Positions 1 through 8,328 of a DNA stretch of 64,000 nt are shown piece after piece (the stretch's first letter is position 1; every line of letters begins with the position of its first letter). Below the pieces are notes generated by a model. It was not told where the DNA came from. It saw only the letters and a program-made list of their open reading frames with translations, and did not search any database. The stretch is taken from the NCBI GenBank assembly GCA_003574785.1, contig QORU01000001.1:1-64000 (forward strand), given 5' to 3'. Source of the stretch: Taklimakanibacter deserti (GTDB taxonomy: Bacteria > Pseudomonadota > Alphaproteobacteria > Rhizobiales > Aestuariivirgaceae). The position numbers and the translations under genes are program-made.

Positions 1-87
1 CAGCGACTGTTCGGTTGTGCGTGAGAACAGCGAAGATCCCAAGCTCCCCGACGGTTGTAGCCGGAGGGTGGACGGGCGACATCGCCG

Positions 88-120
88 AGCGAGGGCCTGG
101 CGGCCGCCAGGCCCCTCGCT
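88..120. repeat. near-perfect inverted repeat (hairpin)
   Basis: The arm AGCGAGGGCCTGGCGG is followed at once by CCGCCAGGCCCCTCGCT, giving a stem of about 16 bp with almost no loop. It lies about 40 bp before the point where recognisable antiporter coding sequence begins. It could be a terminator stem without a T-run, a REP-like element or a recombination scar; the sequence does not decide. Confidence 0.7.
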
Positions 121-157
121 ACGTCGATCCTTGAACAGGATTCGACGACAGCTTCCA

Positions 158-385
158 GATACAAGGGTGGTCGAGCTTGCGCGGGCCAGCAATCCGGCCC
201 TTCGGATCATCGCCCGGGCTCATTCCGATGAGGAAGTCGACTATCTCACCAAGCTCGGCGCCGATGTGGTGATCATGGGAGAGCGCGAAATCGCCCATGG
301 GATGATCGCCGCCCTCGATGTTCCCGCAGCGACCGGCGGAATCGAGCCTGATTTGCATTTTGAGCCCGGGCGGACTATCTCATGA
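158..385 (+). pseudogene. 3' remnant of a KefB/YbaL-type cation:proton antiporter (RCK_N tail)
   Basis: The translated stretch RVVELARASNPALRIIARAH, continuing with a DEEVDYL and a GADVVIMGEREIAHGM motif, matches from memory the last part of the regulatory TrkA-N (RCK_N) domain of KefB/YbaL/RosB-type monovalent cation:proton antiporters. These membrane proteins normally exceed 550 residues. Here only about 75 residues remain. The same frame is open back to base 17, but that upstream part is arginine-rich and unlike an antiporter, so the transporter body is missing and no credible start is visible. It ends two bases before the start of the next gene. I infer a truncated, non-functional gene; rearrangement just upstream is the likely cause. 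Confidence 0.7.
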
Positions 386-388
386 GCC

Positions 389-721
389 ATGGATCAGGAA
401 ATCATCAAGCCCGAAGCCCAGCCGGCCCCCAGCTCCCATTCTATGGGCGTTTTCAACAGCTTCCTCTCGGCGGCGGGCGTCGTGCTCCTGTCGGTGACCA
501 AGCTCGGCGCGGCTTTCGCCGCCATCATCTGGGCGCTGTCCCAGCTGTTGGGGTTGCCGGATATCGTCATGTATGTGCTGTTGGGGCTGGGCCTCATCCC
601 GGTCATCTGGTCGACCATCTGGGTCGCCGGCCGCGCCTGGCATGTCGAGCAGCTGCTCGAGACCGGACGGGATGTCGACCGCCCGGTGTTCAAGGCCTTC
701 CACTATTGGAAGAAGTCCTGA
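389..721 (+). CDS. small two-helix membrane protein of unknown function
   Basis: The product is 110 residues. It has a polar N-terminus (about residues 1-25), two hydrophobic segments (about 29-52 and 56-78) and a charged C-terminal tail ending in YWKKS, so it is probably an inner-membrane protein with both ends on the same side. The reading frame stays open through the region with normal codon use, and the ATG follows the remnant antiporter stop closely. Only eight bases separate it from the HIT-family gene, so the two are probably co-transcribed. I do not recognise a family. An overlapping reverse-strand frame (394-693) looks like a shadow because it lacks hydrophobic patterning. Confidence 0.6.
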   Translation: MDQEIIKPEAQPAPSSHSMGVFNSFLSAAGVVLLSVTKLGAAFAAIIWALSQLLGLPDIVMYVLLGLGLIPVIWSTIWVAGRAWHVEQLLETGRDVDRPVFKAFHYWKKS

Positions 722-729
722 AGCCCTGA

Positions 730-1140
730 ATGACCGAGGGCTTCCTGCTCGCTCAGCGCCTCGAAGCCGACAGCCTGTTTCTGGTGGACTGGCCGCTCTG
801 CCAGGTACGGCTCATGGACGATGCGCGCTTTCCCTGGCTCATCCTCGTGCCGCGGCGGCCGGGACTGGAAGAGTGGACCGAGCTCGAGCCTGAAGATTCG
901 GCGCTGCTCGCGCAAGAGATCGGCAGGGCTGCAGAGGCGCTTGCCCGGATGTTTACGCCAACCAAGCTCAATGTCGGGGCGCTTGGCAATATCGTGCGCC
1001 AGATGCATGTGCATGTCATCGCCCGCTTCGCGACCGATGCCGCCTGGCCTGGGCCCGTCTGGGGGCAGGGCTTGCGCATTCCTTATGAGGCCCTGCCAAG
1101 GGACCGGCTTTGCGCCGGTCTCTTGCCGCTTCTTAAATAG
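730..1140 (+). CDS. HIT-family (histidine triad) protein
   Basis: This 136-residue protein carries the histidine-triad signature as QMHVHVIARF near residue 94, with an upstream LNVGALGNIVRQ block typical of HIT hydrolases/transferases. HIT proteins bind nucleotides and cleave or transfer nucleoside phosphoramidates or related esters using the central His. The opening FLLAQRLEADSLFLVDWPLC and the WLILVPRRPGLEEW block match the short alphaproteobacterial HIT proteins that are often annotated only at family level. The substrate is unknown. It starts eight bases after the small membrane gene and stops exactly where the convergent neighbour stops. Confidence 0.9.
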   Translation: MTEGFLLAQRLEADSLFLVDWPLCQVRLMDDARFPWLILVPRRPGLEEWTELEPEDSALLAQEIGRAAEALARMFTPTKLNVGALGNIVRQMHVHVIARFATDAAWPGPVWGQGLRIPYEALPRDRLCAGLLPLLK

Positions 1141-1650
1141 TCACGACGCGCTGTCGCAGACCTTGGCGATCTGCTCCTCGACCGCCTTGCGCACCTTGCC
1201 CTTGAAATCGACGTTCTTGGCGATGAGCTTGCCGATATCGCCTTCAGGCTCGATCCTGAAATCCGTCACGGCACAAGTTTTGTTGCTGACCTCGACCGCC
1301 ACATCGAAGCTCTCGGCGAGTTTGACATGCACCTCTTCGCCGTCGTCGGTTTCGCATTCCACCGCAACGGTGGCCTCGATCTTCCGGCTCGCCGGCGACG
1401 TGCAGTAGTTGATCTTCTCGACCTTCACCAACTTGGTCTGGTCGATCTTGATCTTGACCTTGAACAGGCCGGCATCGACCTTCTGCTTGAGGCCCTTGCA
1501 CAGCTTGGCCTTCTCGATGATCGGCTTGAGGATGTCGGCGACCTCGATATTCTCCGGACTGGCACAGTCGAACTTTTCTTCCGCCGAGGCGGGCTGAAAC
1601 ATTGCAAAGAACCCGAGACTTGCGGCGAGCATAATCGACGATGGTTTCAT
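1141..1650 (-). CDS. secreted protein of unknown function
   Basis: I chose the ATG at 1650, so the 169-residue product starts MKPSSIMLAASLGFFAMF. This is a typical Sec signal peptide, with likely cleavage after PASA; an upstream in-frame ATG at 1671 would spoil it. The mature part has several cysteines (in ..FDCASPEN, ..KLCKGL, ..NYCTSP, ..VECETD, ..KTCAVT and ..KVCDS), which suggests a disulfide-bonded periplasmic protein. No named domain is recognised. It converges on the HIT-family gene with no spacer between the stop codons, and transcribes away from the DnaJ-like gene. Confidence 0.7.
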   Translation of the reverse strand: MKPSSIMLAASLGFFAMFQPASAEEKFDCASPENIEVADILKPIIEKAKLCKGLKQKVDAGLFKVKIKIDQTKLVKVEKINYCTSPASRKIEATVAVECETDDGEEVHVKLAESFDVAVEVSNKTCAVTDFRIEPEGDIGKLIAKNVDFKGKVRKAVEEQIAKVCDSAS

Positions 1651-1809
1651 CTGGCAGTCCTTGTCATCCAACGAATGTCTTGCCCATCAATTGCGGGGAA
1701 ATTCAGACAAGGCGTCATGGCTTTGGATGTCAGCATATGACAGCCGGCTGGGCCCCAAGTTTTTCTGGCCGCTGGCGCTTGTTGCCGAATCCATTATGCT
1801 GCACCGCAC

Positions 1810-2496
1810 ATGTCCATCTGGTCCCGTATAAGTCAGGCCATTTCCGTCATTGGCGACTCGGTTTCGACCTTCCTCGCGAAGATCTCGCAGCCACGCTCCA
1901 ATCCGGAAATGTCGATCGCCTTCACCATCGGCGTCATCGCGCTCGGCGCCAAGATGGCGAAGGCCGACGGCGTCGTCACCGGTGAAGAGATCGTCGCCTT
2001 CAAGCAGGTCTTCCGGGTCCCCGAGCGCGAGCTTTCGGGCGTGGCGCGCGTGTTCAACCTCGCCAAGCAGGATGTCGCGGGCTATGACGCCTATGCGCGC
2101 CAGCTGGCCCGGCTCTTCGCCCAGCGCCCACAAGTGCTCGAAGACGTCATCGACAGCCTGTTCCACATCGCCAAGGCCGACGGCGCGGTGCATGAGCGCG
2201 AATTGACCTATCTCGAAAGCGTCGCGGAAATCTTCGGCTTCACACCGCGCGATTTCGCCCGCATCAAGGCGCGGCATCTGGCGCCGGCCAAGGATGATCC
2301 CTATGTCATCCTCGGCATCGAGGCCTTTGCCAGCGACGATGAGGTGCGCAAGCATTATCGCCGCCTGGTGCGCGACCTTCATCCCGACAAGCACATCGCG
2401 GCCGGCATGCCGCCCGAGATGATCAATGTGGCGACCGACCGGCTCGCCCGCATCAATGCCGCCTATGAGACGGTCGCCCGGGAGCGCGGCCTGTGA
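1810..2496 (+). CDS. TerB-domain plus C-terminal J-domain protein (DjlA-like)
   Basis: The 228-residue protein begins with an amphipathic segment, followed by a TerB/DjlA-like helical domain (about residues 33-150, with paired KADGVVT and KADGAVH loops). A C-terminal J-domain (about 163-228) contains the HPD motif in RDLHPDKH. J-domains stimulate the ATPase of DnaK, so this is a specialised co-chaperone. Its amphipathic N-terminus hints at membrane association, as in DjlA, but there is no clear transmembrane helix. Its stop overlaps the GTG start of the amidase gene (GTGA), indicating translational coupling. A link to cell-wall or envelope stress is an inference from that coupling. Confidence 0.85.
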   Translation: MSIWSRISQAISVIGDSVSTFLAKISQPRSNPEMSIAFTIGVIALGAKMAKADGVVTGEEIVAFKQVFRVPERELSGVARVFNLAKQDVAGYDAYARQLARLFAQRPQVLEDVIDSLFHIAKADGAVHERELTYLESVAEIFGFTPRDFARIKARHLAPAKDDPYVILGIEAFASDDEVRKHYRRLVRDLHPDKHIAAGMPPEMINVATDRLARINAAYETVARERGL

Positions 2497-3251
2497 AAGG
2501 CACCTCCCTCAGGCATCGCATCGTGACCTCGCCCAATGTCGACCCGCGCGCCGCGGGCAAGACGGTGCGCATCCTGCTGCTCCACTACACCGACATGGAA
2601 AGCGCCGAAAAGGCCTGCGCCTGGCTGTGCGATCCAGCTTCCAAAGTCTCTTGTCATTATCTCGTCGATGTCGATGGAAGGATCACCCAGATGGTCGATG
2701 AAGATATGCGGGCCTGGCATGCCGGGCAATCGCTATGGAAGGGTGAGCGCGACATCAATTCCGCCTCGATCGGCATCGAGATCCAGAATCCCGGACACGA
2801 TCACGGCTATCCTGATTTTCCCCAGGCGCAAATGGCGGCGGTCGCGGCGCTCGGGTGCGATATCGTCGCGCGGCACGCGATCCCGCCTGAGCATGTGCTC
2901 GCCCATTCCGATGTAGCCCCGCGCCGCAAGAGGGACCCTGGCGAGAAATTCGACTGGAAAGAGCTCCACGAACAGGGGCTCGGCCATTGGGTGCCGCCGC
3001 ACAGGCTGGGCGGTGGGCAGTTCCTGCAGCAAGGCGACTCGGGCGATGCCGTCGAGGCACTGCAGGCGATGCTGGCGCTCTATGGCTATGGCATCGAGAT
3101 CACCGGCGACTATGACCGCGAGACGCAGATTGTCGTCACCGCCTTCCAGCGCCATTTTCGGCCGGCGCGTATCGATGGCATCGCCGACCGCTCGACCATC
3201 GAGACGCTGCGCCGCCTCATCGACGCCTTGCCGGCAGCGGATGTGGCGTGA
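2493..3251 (+). CDS. N-acetylmuramoyl-L-alanine amidase, AmpD/AmiD type, with peptidoglycan-binding domain
   Basis: The 252-residue protein has an Amidase_2 domain. LLLHYTDM supplies the first zinc-ligand histidine (about residue 32), SCHYLVD follows, and VLAHSDVAPRRKRDPG supplies the second histidine and the distal acidic/Lys catalytic region. About residues 170-245 form a PG_binding_1 repeat (QGDSGDAVEALQAML). Such enzymes cut the amide between MurNAc and the stem peptide. I see no signal peptide, so a cytoplasmic AmpD role acting on anhydro-muropeptides is likely, although AmiD-like enzymes are exported. The GTG start overlaps the preceding stop, so it is co-translated with the J-domain gene. 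Confidence 0.9.
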   Translation: MKGTSLRHRIVTSPNVDPRAAGKTVRILLLHYTDMESAEKACAWLCDPASKVSCHYLVDVDGRITQMVDEDMRAWHAGQSLWKGERDINSASIGIEIQNPGHDHGYPDFPQAQMAAVAALGCDIVARHAIPPEHVLAHSDVAPRRKRDPGEKFDWKELHEQGLGHWVPPHRLGGGQFLQQGDSGDAVEALQAMLALYGYGIEITGDYDRETQIVVTAFQRHFRPARIDGIADRSTIETLRRLIDALPAADVA

Positions 3252-3260
3252 ACGCGTCGC

Positions 3261-3719
3261 CTACTTCTTGCTGCAGGCGCGGATCAGGCTTTCGAAATCG
3301 GAACCTTCGAGCGGGAAGGTGTTCTCCTCCGTTCCGGTCTTCACCGTGAAGCGGTCGGCCTTGCGCAATTCGGCGAAGAGCGCATCGCCGGCTGGGATCG
3401 GCGCTTCGGCGCTGGTCGTCGCCGCCATCTCATTGGGCGCCGTCAGGGCGTCATAGGTGAAGTCCTTGCCGCCGACATTGATCGTGAGCTTGATCTTATG
3501 ATCGGGCTTCAGCTCTTCTCCGGCCTCCGGGACAAAGACGCGGATCTCGCCCGATTGCAAGGCACAGCCGAAACTGATGCCGGCATCCTCCGATTCGGGC
3601 ACGCCGAAGACGAGATAGGCGTCTTCATCGGCCGTATCGAAAATCCATTCGCGTTCCTGAGCCAGTGCCGGTATCGCCGCACAAGCCAAAACCGCGGCCA
3701 GCACATAGCGCAGCCACAT
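3261..3719 (-). CDS. secreted protein of unknown function
   Basis: The 152-residue product opens with a clear signal peptide (MWLRYVLAAVLACAAIPALA, cleavage after ALA). The remainder is acidic and looks beta-rich, with a VGGKDFTYDALTAP stretch and two cysteines (FGCAL, RACSKK) that could pair. No family is recognised beyond a general similarity in layout to short periplasmic Rhizobiales proteins. The gene converges on the amidase gene with about 10 bases between stops, and lies downstream of the DUF4112 pair on the same strand. Confidence 0.65.
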   Translation of the reverse strand: MWLRYVLAAVLACAAIPALAQEREWIFDTADEDAYLVFGVPESEDAGISFGCALQSGEIRVFVPEAGEELKPDHKIKLTINVGGKDFTYDALTAPNEMAATTSAEAPIPAGDALFAELRKADRFTVKTGTEENTFPLEGSDFESLIRACSKK

Positions 3720-3779
3720 ATCACCCTCTCGTATCGTCGAAGAATCATAGCCGAGTTGCGGGACGGGGGTAAGACCCGC

Positions 3780-4067
3780 TCAGCTGTTGACGGGCGACCG
3801 TCCGGTGAACTTGGTGATGGCCCAGGCTACCCCTAAGATCGCCAGCGAGATGATCGCCCACAAGATGACGGCGGCAATCTCTCCGACATTCTGCAAAAGC
3901 AGCGCCAGCCAATTGATGAATTCGACCGTTTCGGGATCGCCGCCGACCTTGTCGGCATTGTTGGCGGCAAGGCCGGTCACGGCGCCGATGATCCAGTAGC
4001 CAAGCGCTGCGATCGCCGTCCACAGGCCGACGCACAACCAGGCAATGATCCAGACGAGGTTCTTCAT
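3780..4067 (-). CDS. small membrane protein paired with the DUF4112 gene
   Basis: The 95-residue protein starts MKNLVWIIAWLCVGLWTAIA and has two hydrophobic segments (about residues 4-30 and 56-85) separated by a polar loop with NNADKVGGDPETVEF. Its ATG overlaps the TGA of the upstream DUF4112 gene (ATGA), so the two are translationally coupled and probably functionally linked at the membrane. A longer upstream extension of the same frame overlaps the DUF4112 gene and is arginine-rich, so I rejected it. The function is unknown. Confidence 0.7.
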   Translation of the reverse strand: MKNLVWIIAWLCVGLWTAIAALGYWIIGAVTGLAANNADKVGGDPETVEFINWLALLLQNVGEIAAVILWAIISLAILGVAWAITKFTGRSPVNS

Positions 4068-4453
4068 ACGCGCAATTCCCGTTCGAAATGATCGAGCAGC
4101 AGCCTCAGATTGCGGGTATTGGATTTGAACAATACGTCGAAAATATCCCCGGCCACGGGAATGGCGCCGAGCCCGGTGTCGATGGCGACATTGCCGATCA
4201 TGCGCGCAATGAGCTGGGGCGGCGCGCCGAGGCGCCACGCCTCCATGAGAGCGAAGGCGGAAATGCCGAGTCCGATCACATCGCCGGCACCCGGAATGAG
4301 GCCCAATGCCGAATCGGCGCCCAAGCGTATGCGTGTGCCCGGAATGTGAAGTGCCGAGTCCATGATGCGCGCCAGCCGCTTCAGCCGCGCAAGGCTGCGA
4401 GCGCGATCGTCAAAGTCAAAAGCGGCGGCGGTGGCGGCAAAGGCGGTCATCAT
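4064..4453 (-). CDS. DUF4112 family protein
   Basis: The 129-residue protein contains the DUF4112 core: an RLARIMDSALHIPGTRIRLG opening, a LGLIPGAGDVIG loop and the matching GAIPVAGDIFDVLFKSNTRN block. The two glycine/proline-rich loops bracket hydrophobic stretches, suggesting a membrane-associated protein. The family has no established function. It is the first gene of a two-gene reverse-strand unit, and its TGA overlaps the start of the small membrane protein. A second ATG one codon downstream of the chosen start is equally possible. Confidence 0.85.
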   Translation of the reverse strand: MMTAFAATAAAFDFDDRARSLARLKRLARIMDSALHIPGTRIRLGADSALGLIPGAGDVIGLGISAFALMEAWRLGAPPQLIARMIGNVAIDTGLGAIPVAGDIFDVLFKSNTRNLRLLLDHFERELRV

Positions 4454-4672
4454 GTCCCCTAGCGCGCATCCCGGCGAAGTGGAATCACTTCGCCGAAAAG
4501 GATTCGCGCCAAATCAATATCCCGGAGCAAATCCTTATCGCCAAAGTCTTCAACTTTGGCGGGATTTGCTCTGGAACGGCTGTTAGATAGGGGGAGGTGC
4601 CGTGGATTCAATTGGTTTTTTCGGATTTCCATGGCCGGGTTGACGGAGCGTCGCCGAGCTCCTACCTCTGGA

Positions 4673-5060
4673 GGGCCAGCTGGCCGGATGACCGCCTTGG
4701 AAGGCTTAAGCCTTCCGGGGAGGAAAGTCCGGGCTCCATGGAGATACGGTGCCGGGTAACGCCCGGCGGGGGCAACCCCAGGGATAGTGCCACAGAAAAC
4801 AGACCGCTTCAGATCCGTCCGAAGCAAGGGTGAAACGGTGCGGCAAGAGCGCACCGCGCGGCCGGCAACGGGCGCGGCACGGTAAACCCCACCGGGAGCA
4901 AGACCGAATAGGGGCGGCGCGGGCCGTAAGGCCCAGGGTCCATTTCCAACCTGCCGCCCGGGTTGGTCGCGCGAAGCGCATGGCGACATGCGTTCCAGAT
5001 GAATGGTCATCCAGCGCCCGAAAGGGCGTGGACAGAACCCGGCTTACAGGCCAGCTGGCG
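4673..5060 (+). ncRNA. rnpB: RNase P RNA, bacterial type A
   Basis: This is the catalytic RNA that trims the 5' leader of tRNA precursors. Conserved elements appear in order: the GGAGGAAAGTCCGGGCTCC block near 4720-4737, the ACAGAAAACAGACCGC region near 4792-4807, GAATAGGGGCGGCG near 4906, AGATGAATGGTCATC near 4997, and ACAGAACCCGGCTTACAGG near 5032. The 5' GGCCAGCTGGCC and 3' GGCCAGCTGGC pair to form helix P1, which sets the ends. A T-rich stretch follows at 5061-5075 and probably ends transcription. Protein frames across it, including an arginine-rich reverse-strand one, are spurious. The position just upstream of the dcw cluster is familiar from Rhizobiales. Confidence 0.96.
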
Positions 5061-5217
5061 TTTTCTCCTTTTTCCCTAAGGAAACCGCTTGGCAAAGCGG
5101 CTCAACCTCGGCGCCAAGGATCCGCTCCAAGTTATTGTTTTAGAGCCGTTCCTTGCCAGCCGTCCGAGCCTGCCCCGCATCCCGTCACGCCATCGCCGTC
5201 GAAACGATTTGTTAAGG

Positions 5218-5266
5218 CGGTACGGAGCATTGTCGCATTCGCATTAGTAATCTGTTCACCGTACCG
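5218..5266. promoter_or_regulatory. inverted repeat in the leader of the dcw operon
   Basis: CGGTACGG (5218-5225) and CCGTACCG (5259-5266) are perfect complements enclosing 33 bases, ending five bases before the rsmH ATG. Folded in RNA, the stem would cover the ribosome-binding region; as DNA it could be an operator. No mraZ gene or MraZ-box repeats are present in this leader. Confidence 0.45.
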
Positions 5267-5271
5267 AAATC

Positions 5272-6285
5272 ATGACTTCATCGCCCAGCGCAGATGCCCG
5301 GCACAGACCGGTGATGCTCGCGGAGGTGCTCGCTGCACTGGCGCCGCGCGATGGCGGCATCTATGTCGACGGGACCTTCGGCGCCGGCGGCTATACGAGA
5401 GGGCTCCTCACCGCCGCTGAGTGCAAGGTCCTCGCCATCGATCGCGATCCGCAGGCGATTGCCGGCGGCGCGACGCTCGTCGCCGATTTTCCCGACCGCC
5501 TGACGCTGGTCGAAGGCCGCTTCAGCGACATGGAAAGCCTTGCCGCGCGTTTCGGCATCACCATGATCGACGGCGCGACGCTCGATGTCGGTGTGTCCTC
5601 GATGCAGCTCGATGAGGCGGAGCGCGGCTTCTCCTTCGCCAAGGACGGTCCGCTCGACATGCGGATGGCGCAGGCGGGCCTCTCGGCGGCCGATGTCGTC
5701 AACCGGGCCGAAGCCGACGAGTTGACACGCATCATCGGCATATTGGGCGAAGAGCGCAAAGCCCGCGCCATCGCCCGGGCGATCGTGCGGGCGCGCGACG
5801 AAGAGCCCATACTCACCACAGGAGCGCTGGTCCGCGCCATCGAGAAGGCGACGGGAAAGCAGCGCCCGCAGGAGCGCATCCATCCGGCGACACGCACCTT
5901 CCAGGCGTTGCGCATCCATGTGAACCAGGAGCTCGAGGAGCTGGCGCGGGCACTCTCGGCGGCCGAGCGGTTGCTCAAGCCGCAAGGCCGTCTTGCGGTC
6001 GTCACCTTCCATTCGCTGGAAGATCGTATCGTCAAGCGTTTCTTTGCCGAGCGCAGCGGCAAGCTGCCGTCGTCATCGCGCCATATGCCCGGACGCGAGG
6101 CGGCAAGTGCGGCGCGTTTCACCCCGTTGTTCAAGGGCCATCAGCAGCCTGGCGCTGAAGAGACGGCGCACAATCCGCGTGCCCGCTCGGCCAAGCTGCG
6201 CGCCGGTATGCGCACCGGGGCGGAGGCCCTGCCACTCGACCTCGAAGGATTGGCAGTTCCACTGATCGAAGGGCGGCGCCACTGA
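5272..6285 (+). CDS. rsmH: 16S rRNA (cytosine(1402)-N(4))-methyltransferase
   Basis: RsmH (MraW) methylates C1402 of 16S rRNA in the ribosomal P site using S-adenosylmethionine. The 337-residue protein has the family hallmarks: [10 protein letters not shown] at the N-terminus, the SAM-binding [13 protein letters not shown] loop (about residue 39), [19 protein letters not shown] (about 105), and the C-terminal [16 protein letters not shown] motif. Length is normal. It opens the dcw cluster here, because the usual mraZ gene is absent upstream. Its stop shares bases with the ftsL ATG (TGATG), so the two are translationally coupled. Confidence 0.97.
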   Translation: MTSSPSADARHRPVMLAEVLAALAPRDGGIYVDGTFGAGGYTRGLLTAAECKVLAIDRDPQAIAGGATLVADFPDRLTLVEGRFSDMESLAARFGITMIDGATLDVGVSSMQLDEAERGFSFAKDGPLDMRMAQAGLSAADVVNRAEADELTRIIGILGEERKARAIARAIVRARDEEPILTTGALVRAIEKATGKQRPQERIHPATRTFQALRIHVNQELEELARALSAAERLLKPQGRLAVVTFHSLEDRIVKRFFAERSGKLPSSSRHMPGREAASAARFTPLFKGHQQPGAEETAHNPRARSAKLRAGMRTGAEALPLDLEGLAVPLIEGRRH

Positions 6286-6635
6286 TGCTCAGAGCTTTCA
6301 ATGCATGCCTGGTTCTGGCGGTGCTCGCAGCCGCCTACGTGCTCTACTCGCTCGAACATTCCATTCGCGGCGTCGAGCGCCAGATCGCCCGCTCGAATGC
6401 CGCGATCGCCGGCGAGAAGGAGACGATCGGGCTGCTCAATGCCGAATGGTCGAGCCTGGTGCGGCCCGAGCGGCTGCAGCGGCTCGCCGAGCAGCACCTG
6501 AAGCTCAAGCGCATCTCCCCCGACCAATTCGTCAAGATCAACGAGCTCGCCACGCGCATCCCCGCCGAGCCGCCGGTGAAGCTCGAGGAGGACGGCAAGG
6601 ATGCGATCGGCGACATTCTCAAGGCGATGGAGTGA
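6285..6635 (+). CDS. ftsL: cell division protein FtsL
   Basis: FtsL is a small bitopic divisome protein that forms a complex with FtsQ and FtsB and activates FtsWI. The 116-residue product has one N-terminal transmembrane segment (about residues 4-21) followed by a coiled-coil region (SLEHSIRGVERQIARSNAAI) and a conserved NAEWSSLVRPERLQRLAEQH block typical of alphaproteobacterial FtsL. It begins within the rsmH stop codon and ends eight bases before ftsI. The assignment rests on position, topology and this block. Confidence 0.92.
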   Translation: MLRAFNACLVLAVLAAAYVLYSLEHSIRGVERQIARSNAAIAGEKETIGLLNAEWSSLVRPERLQRLAEQHLKLKRISPDQFVKINELATRIPAEPPVKLEEDGKDAIGDILKAME

Positions 6636-6643
6636 GGCCCACG

Positions 6644-8326
6644 ATGGTCAGTGTCCGCAAAGATGGCCATCTCGCCGGGCGTAACCGGTTGCGTCTGGTG
6701 AGCTTCGGTTTCATCCTGTTCTTCGCCTCGATCAGCGCCCAGCTCGGCTATCTCACTCTGTGGCAGGATCGCCCCGAGAAGACCGCCGTCGAATACAGCG
6801 AGAGAGTGCCGCGGCCCGACATCGTCGACCGCAATGGCGTGGTGCTCGCGACCGACGTCCCGGTATTCTCGCTCTATGCCGATCCACGCAAGATCCTCGA
6901 TGTCGACGAAGCGGTCGAGCTCCTCACCGCCACCGTGTCGGGTTTCGATGCCAAATCGCTGCGCCAGAAGCTGGTGCAGCCCAACCGTGCCTTCGTCTGG
7001 CTCAAGCGCGAAGTGAGCCCGGCGGAGCGCGAGGCGATCCACAATCTCGGCATCCCCGGCATCGGCTTCAGGGTCGAGACCAAGCGGGTCTATCCGATGG
7101 GACGCCTCGCCGCTCATGTGCTGGGCTATGTCGATCTCGATTCCAAAGGCATCGCCGGCATCGAGAAGTTTCTCGACGATCAGGGCGCGCTCTATACCGC
7201 TTCCCTCGCCGAGGATGACACGCGGGCGAGGCCCGCGGTGCTGTCGATCGATATGCGCGTCCAGCATGCGCTCGCCGATGAGCTCGCCAAAGGCATCGCC
7301 AAATTCCATGCCAAGGCCGGCGGCGCCATCGTTCTCGATGCGAAGAGCGGCGAGGTGCTGGGGCTGGTCTCGCTGCCCGACTTCAATCCCAATCAAGAGA
7401 ACAAGAACTTCACCTTCGATCAGGCCAACCGGATGACGAGCGGCGTCTTCGAGCTGGGCTCGGTCATCAAGGCGGTGTCCTTCGCCATGGCCTTGGACTA
7501 TGGCACGGCGGATCTCACGAGCCGCTTCGATGCCCGTGCGCCCCTGGTGATCGGGCGGGCCGTCATCCACGACTTCCAGCCGACCCGGCGCATCCTGTCG
7601 CTGCCCGAGGTGTTCACGAATTCCTCCAATATCGGCACCGCGCGCATGGTGCTCGGCGTCGATGTGGCCAGGCACCAGGCATTTTTGCGCCGGGTCGGGC
7701 TGATGGACCGGCTGGTGACGGAACTTCCGGAAAACGCCAAGCCGATCCTGCCCAAGCGCTGGGGCAGGCTGGTCCAGGCGACGGTCGCCTTTGGTCACGG
7801 TTTTGCCGTACAGCCCCTGCAAGGAGCGCAGGTGGTGGCAGGCTTGCTCAATGACGGAAATATGCTCCCGGTGACGTTCCTCAAACGTGACCGGGCGGAC
7901 GCCAAGCCGTTGGCGCACCGGGTGATAAAATCCACGACCAGCGAGAAACTGCGCTATCTGTTCCGGCTCAACGGGCTCGAGGGCAGCGCCCGCAGCGCCA
8001 ATGCCAAAGCGCCCGGCTATCGCATCGGCGGCAAGACCGGCACGGCCGAGAAGGTCGTGAACGGGCGCTATGACAAGAGCAAGAACCTGACCGTCTTCAC
8101 CGGCGCCTTCCCGATGGAAGATCCGCAATATGTCATCATGGTATTGATGGACGAGCCGCAGGCGACGCCCGAGACCTATGGCTTCTCGACCTCGGGCTGG
8201 AACGCGGTGCCGACCGGCGGCAATATCGTCGCCCGCATCGCGCCCTTGCTCGGCATCGAACCGGTGCTCACCGAGGAGGAGCGCAAGACGCTCGCCAAGC
8301 AGGCGGAGAAGGAAGGGAGGACCTGA
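6644..8326 (+). CDS. ftsI: septal peptidoglycan transpeptidase FtsI (PBP3)
   Basis: FtsI crosslinks septal peptidoglycan in the periplasm. The 560-residue protein has an N-terminal transmembrane helix (about residues 17-37), a PBP dimerisation domain (RPDIVDRNGVVLATD at about 55), and a transpeptidase domain with all three active-site motifs: SVIK in ELGSVIK (nucleophile Ser), SSN in TNSSNIG and KTG in GGKTGTAEKV. I chose the ATG at 6644, just after ftsL; the same frame extends upstream only as an arginine-rich shadow of ftsL. It ends two bases before murE. Confidence 0.96.
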   Translation: MVSVRKDGHLAGRNRLRLVSFGFILFFASISAQLGYLTLWQDRPEKTAVEYSERVPRPDIVDRNGVVLATDVPVFSLYADPRKILDVDEAVELLTATVSGFDAKSLRQKLVQPNRAFVWLKREVSPAEREAIHNLGIPGIGFRVETKRVYPMGRLAAHVLGYVDLDSKGIAGIEKFLDDQGALYTASLAEDDTRARPAVLSIDMRVQHALADELAKGIAKFHAKAGGAIVLDAKSGEVLGLVSLPDFNPNQENKNFTFDQANRMTSGVFELGSVIKAVSFAMALDYGTADLTSRFDARAPLVIGRAVIHDFQPTRRILSLPEVFTNSSNIGTARMVLGVDVARHQAFLRRVGLMDRLVTELPENAKPILPKRWGRLVQATVAFGHGFAVQPLQGAQVVAGLLNDGNMLPVTFLKRDRADAKPLAHRVIKSTTSEKLRYLFRLNGLEGSARSANAKAPGYRIGGKTGTAEKVVNGRYDKSKNLTVFTGAFPMEDPQYVIMVLMDEPQATPETYGFSTSGWNAVPTGGNIVARIAPLLGIEPVLTEEERKTLAKQAEKEGRT

Positions 8327-8328
8327 CG

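Noticed and set aside
4459..5420. Open frames on both strands across the rnpB region (e.g. 4459-5010 reverse, 4830-5420 forward)
   Set aside because: The region is a structured RNA gene with all conserved RNase P blocks, and the translations are unstructured and arginine-rich.
5278..6134. Long reverse-strand frames antisense to rsmH and to most dcw genes
   Set aside because: They mirror the codon bias of well-identified genes on the forward strand and show no domain content.
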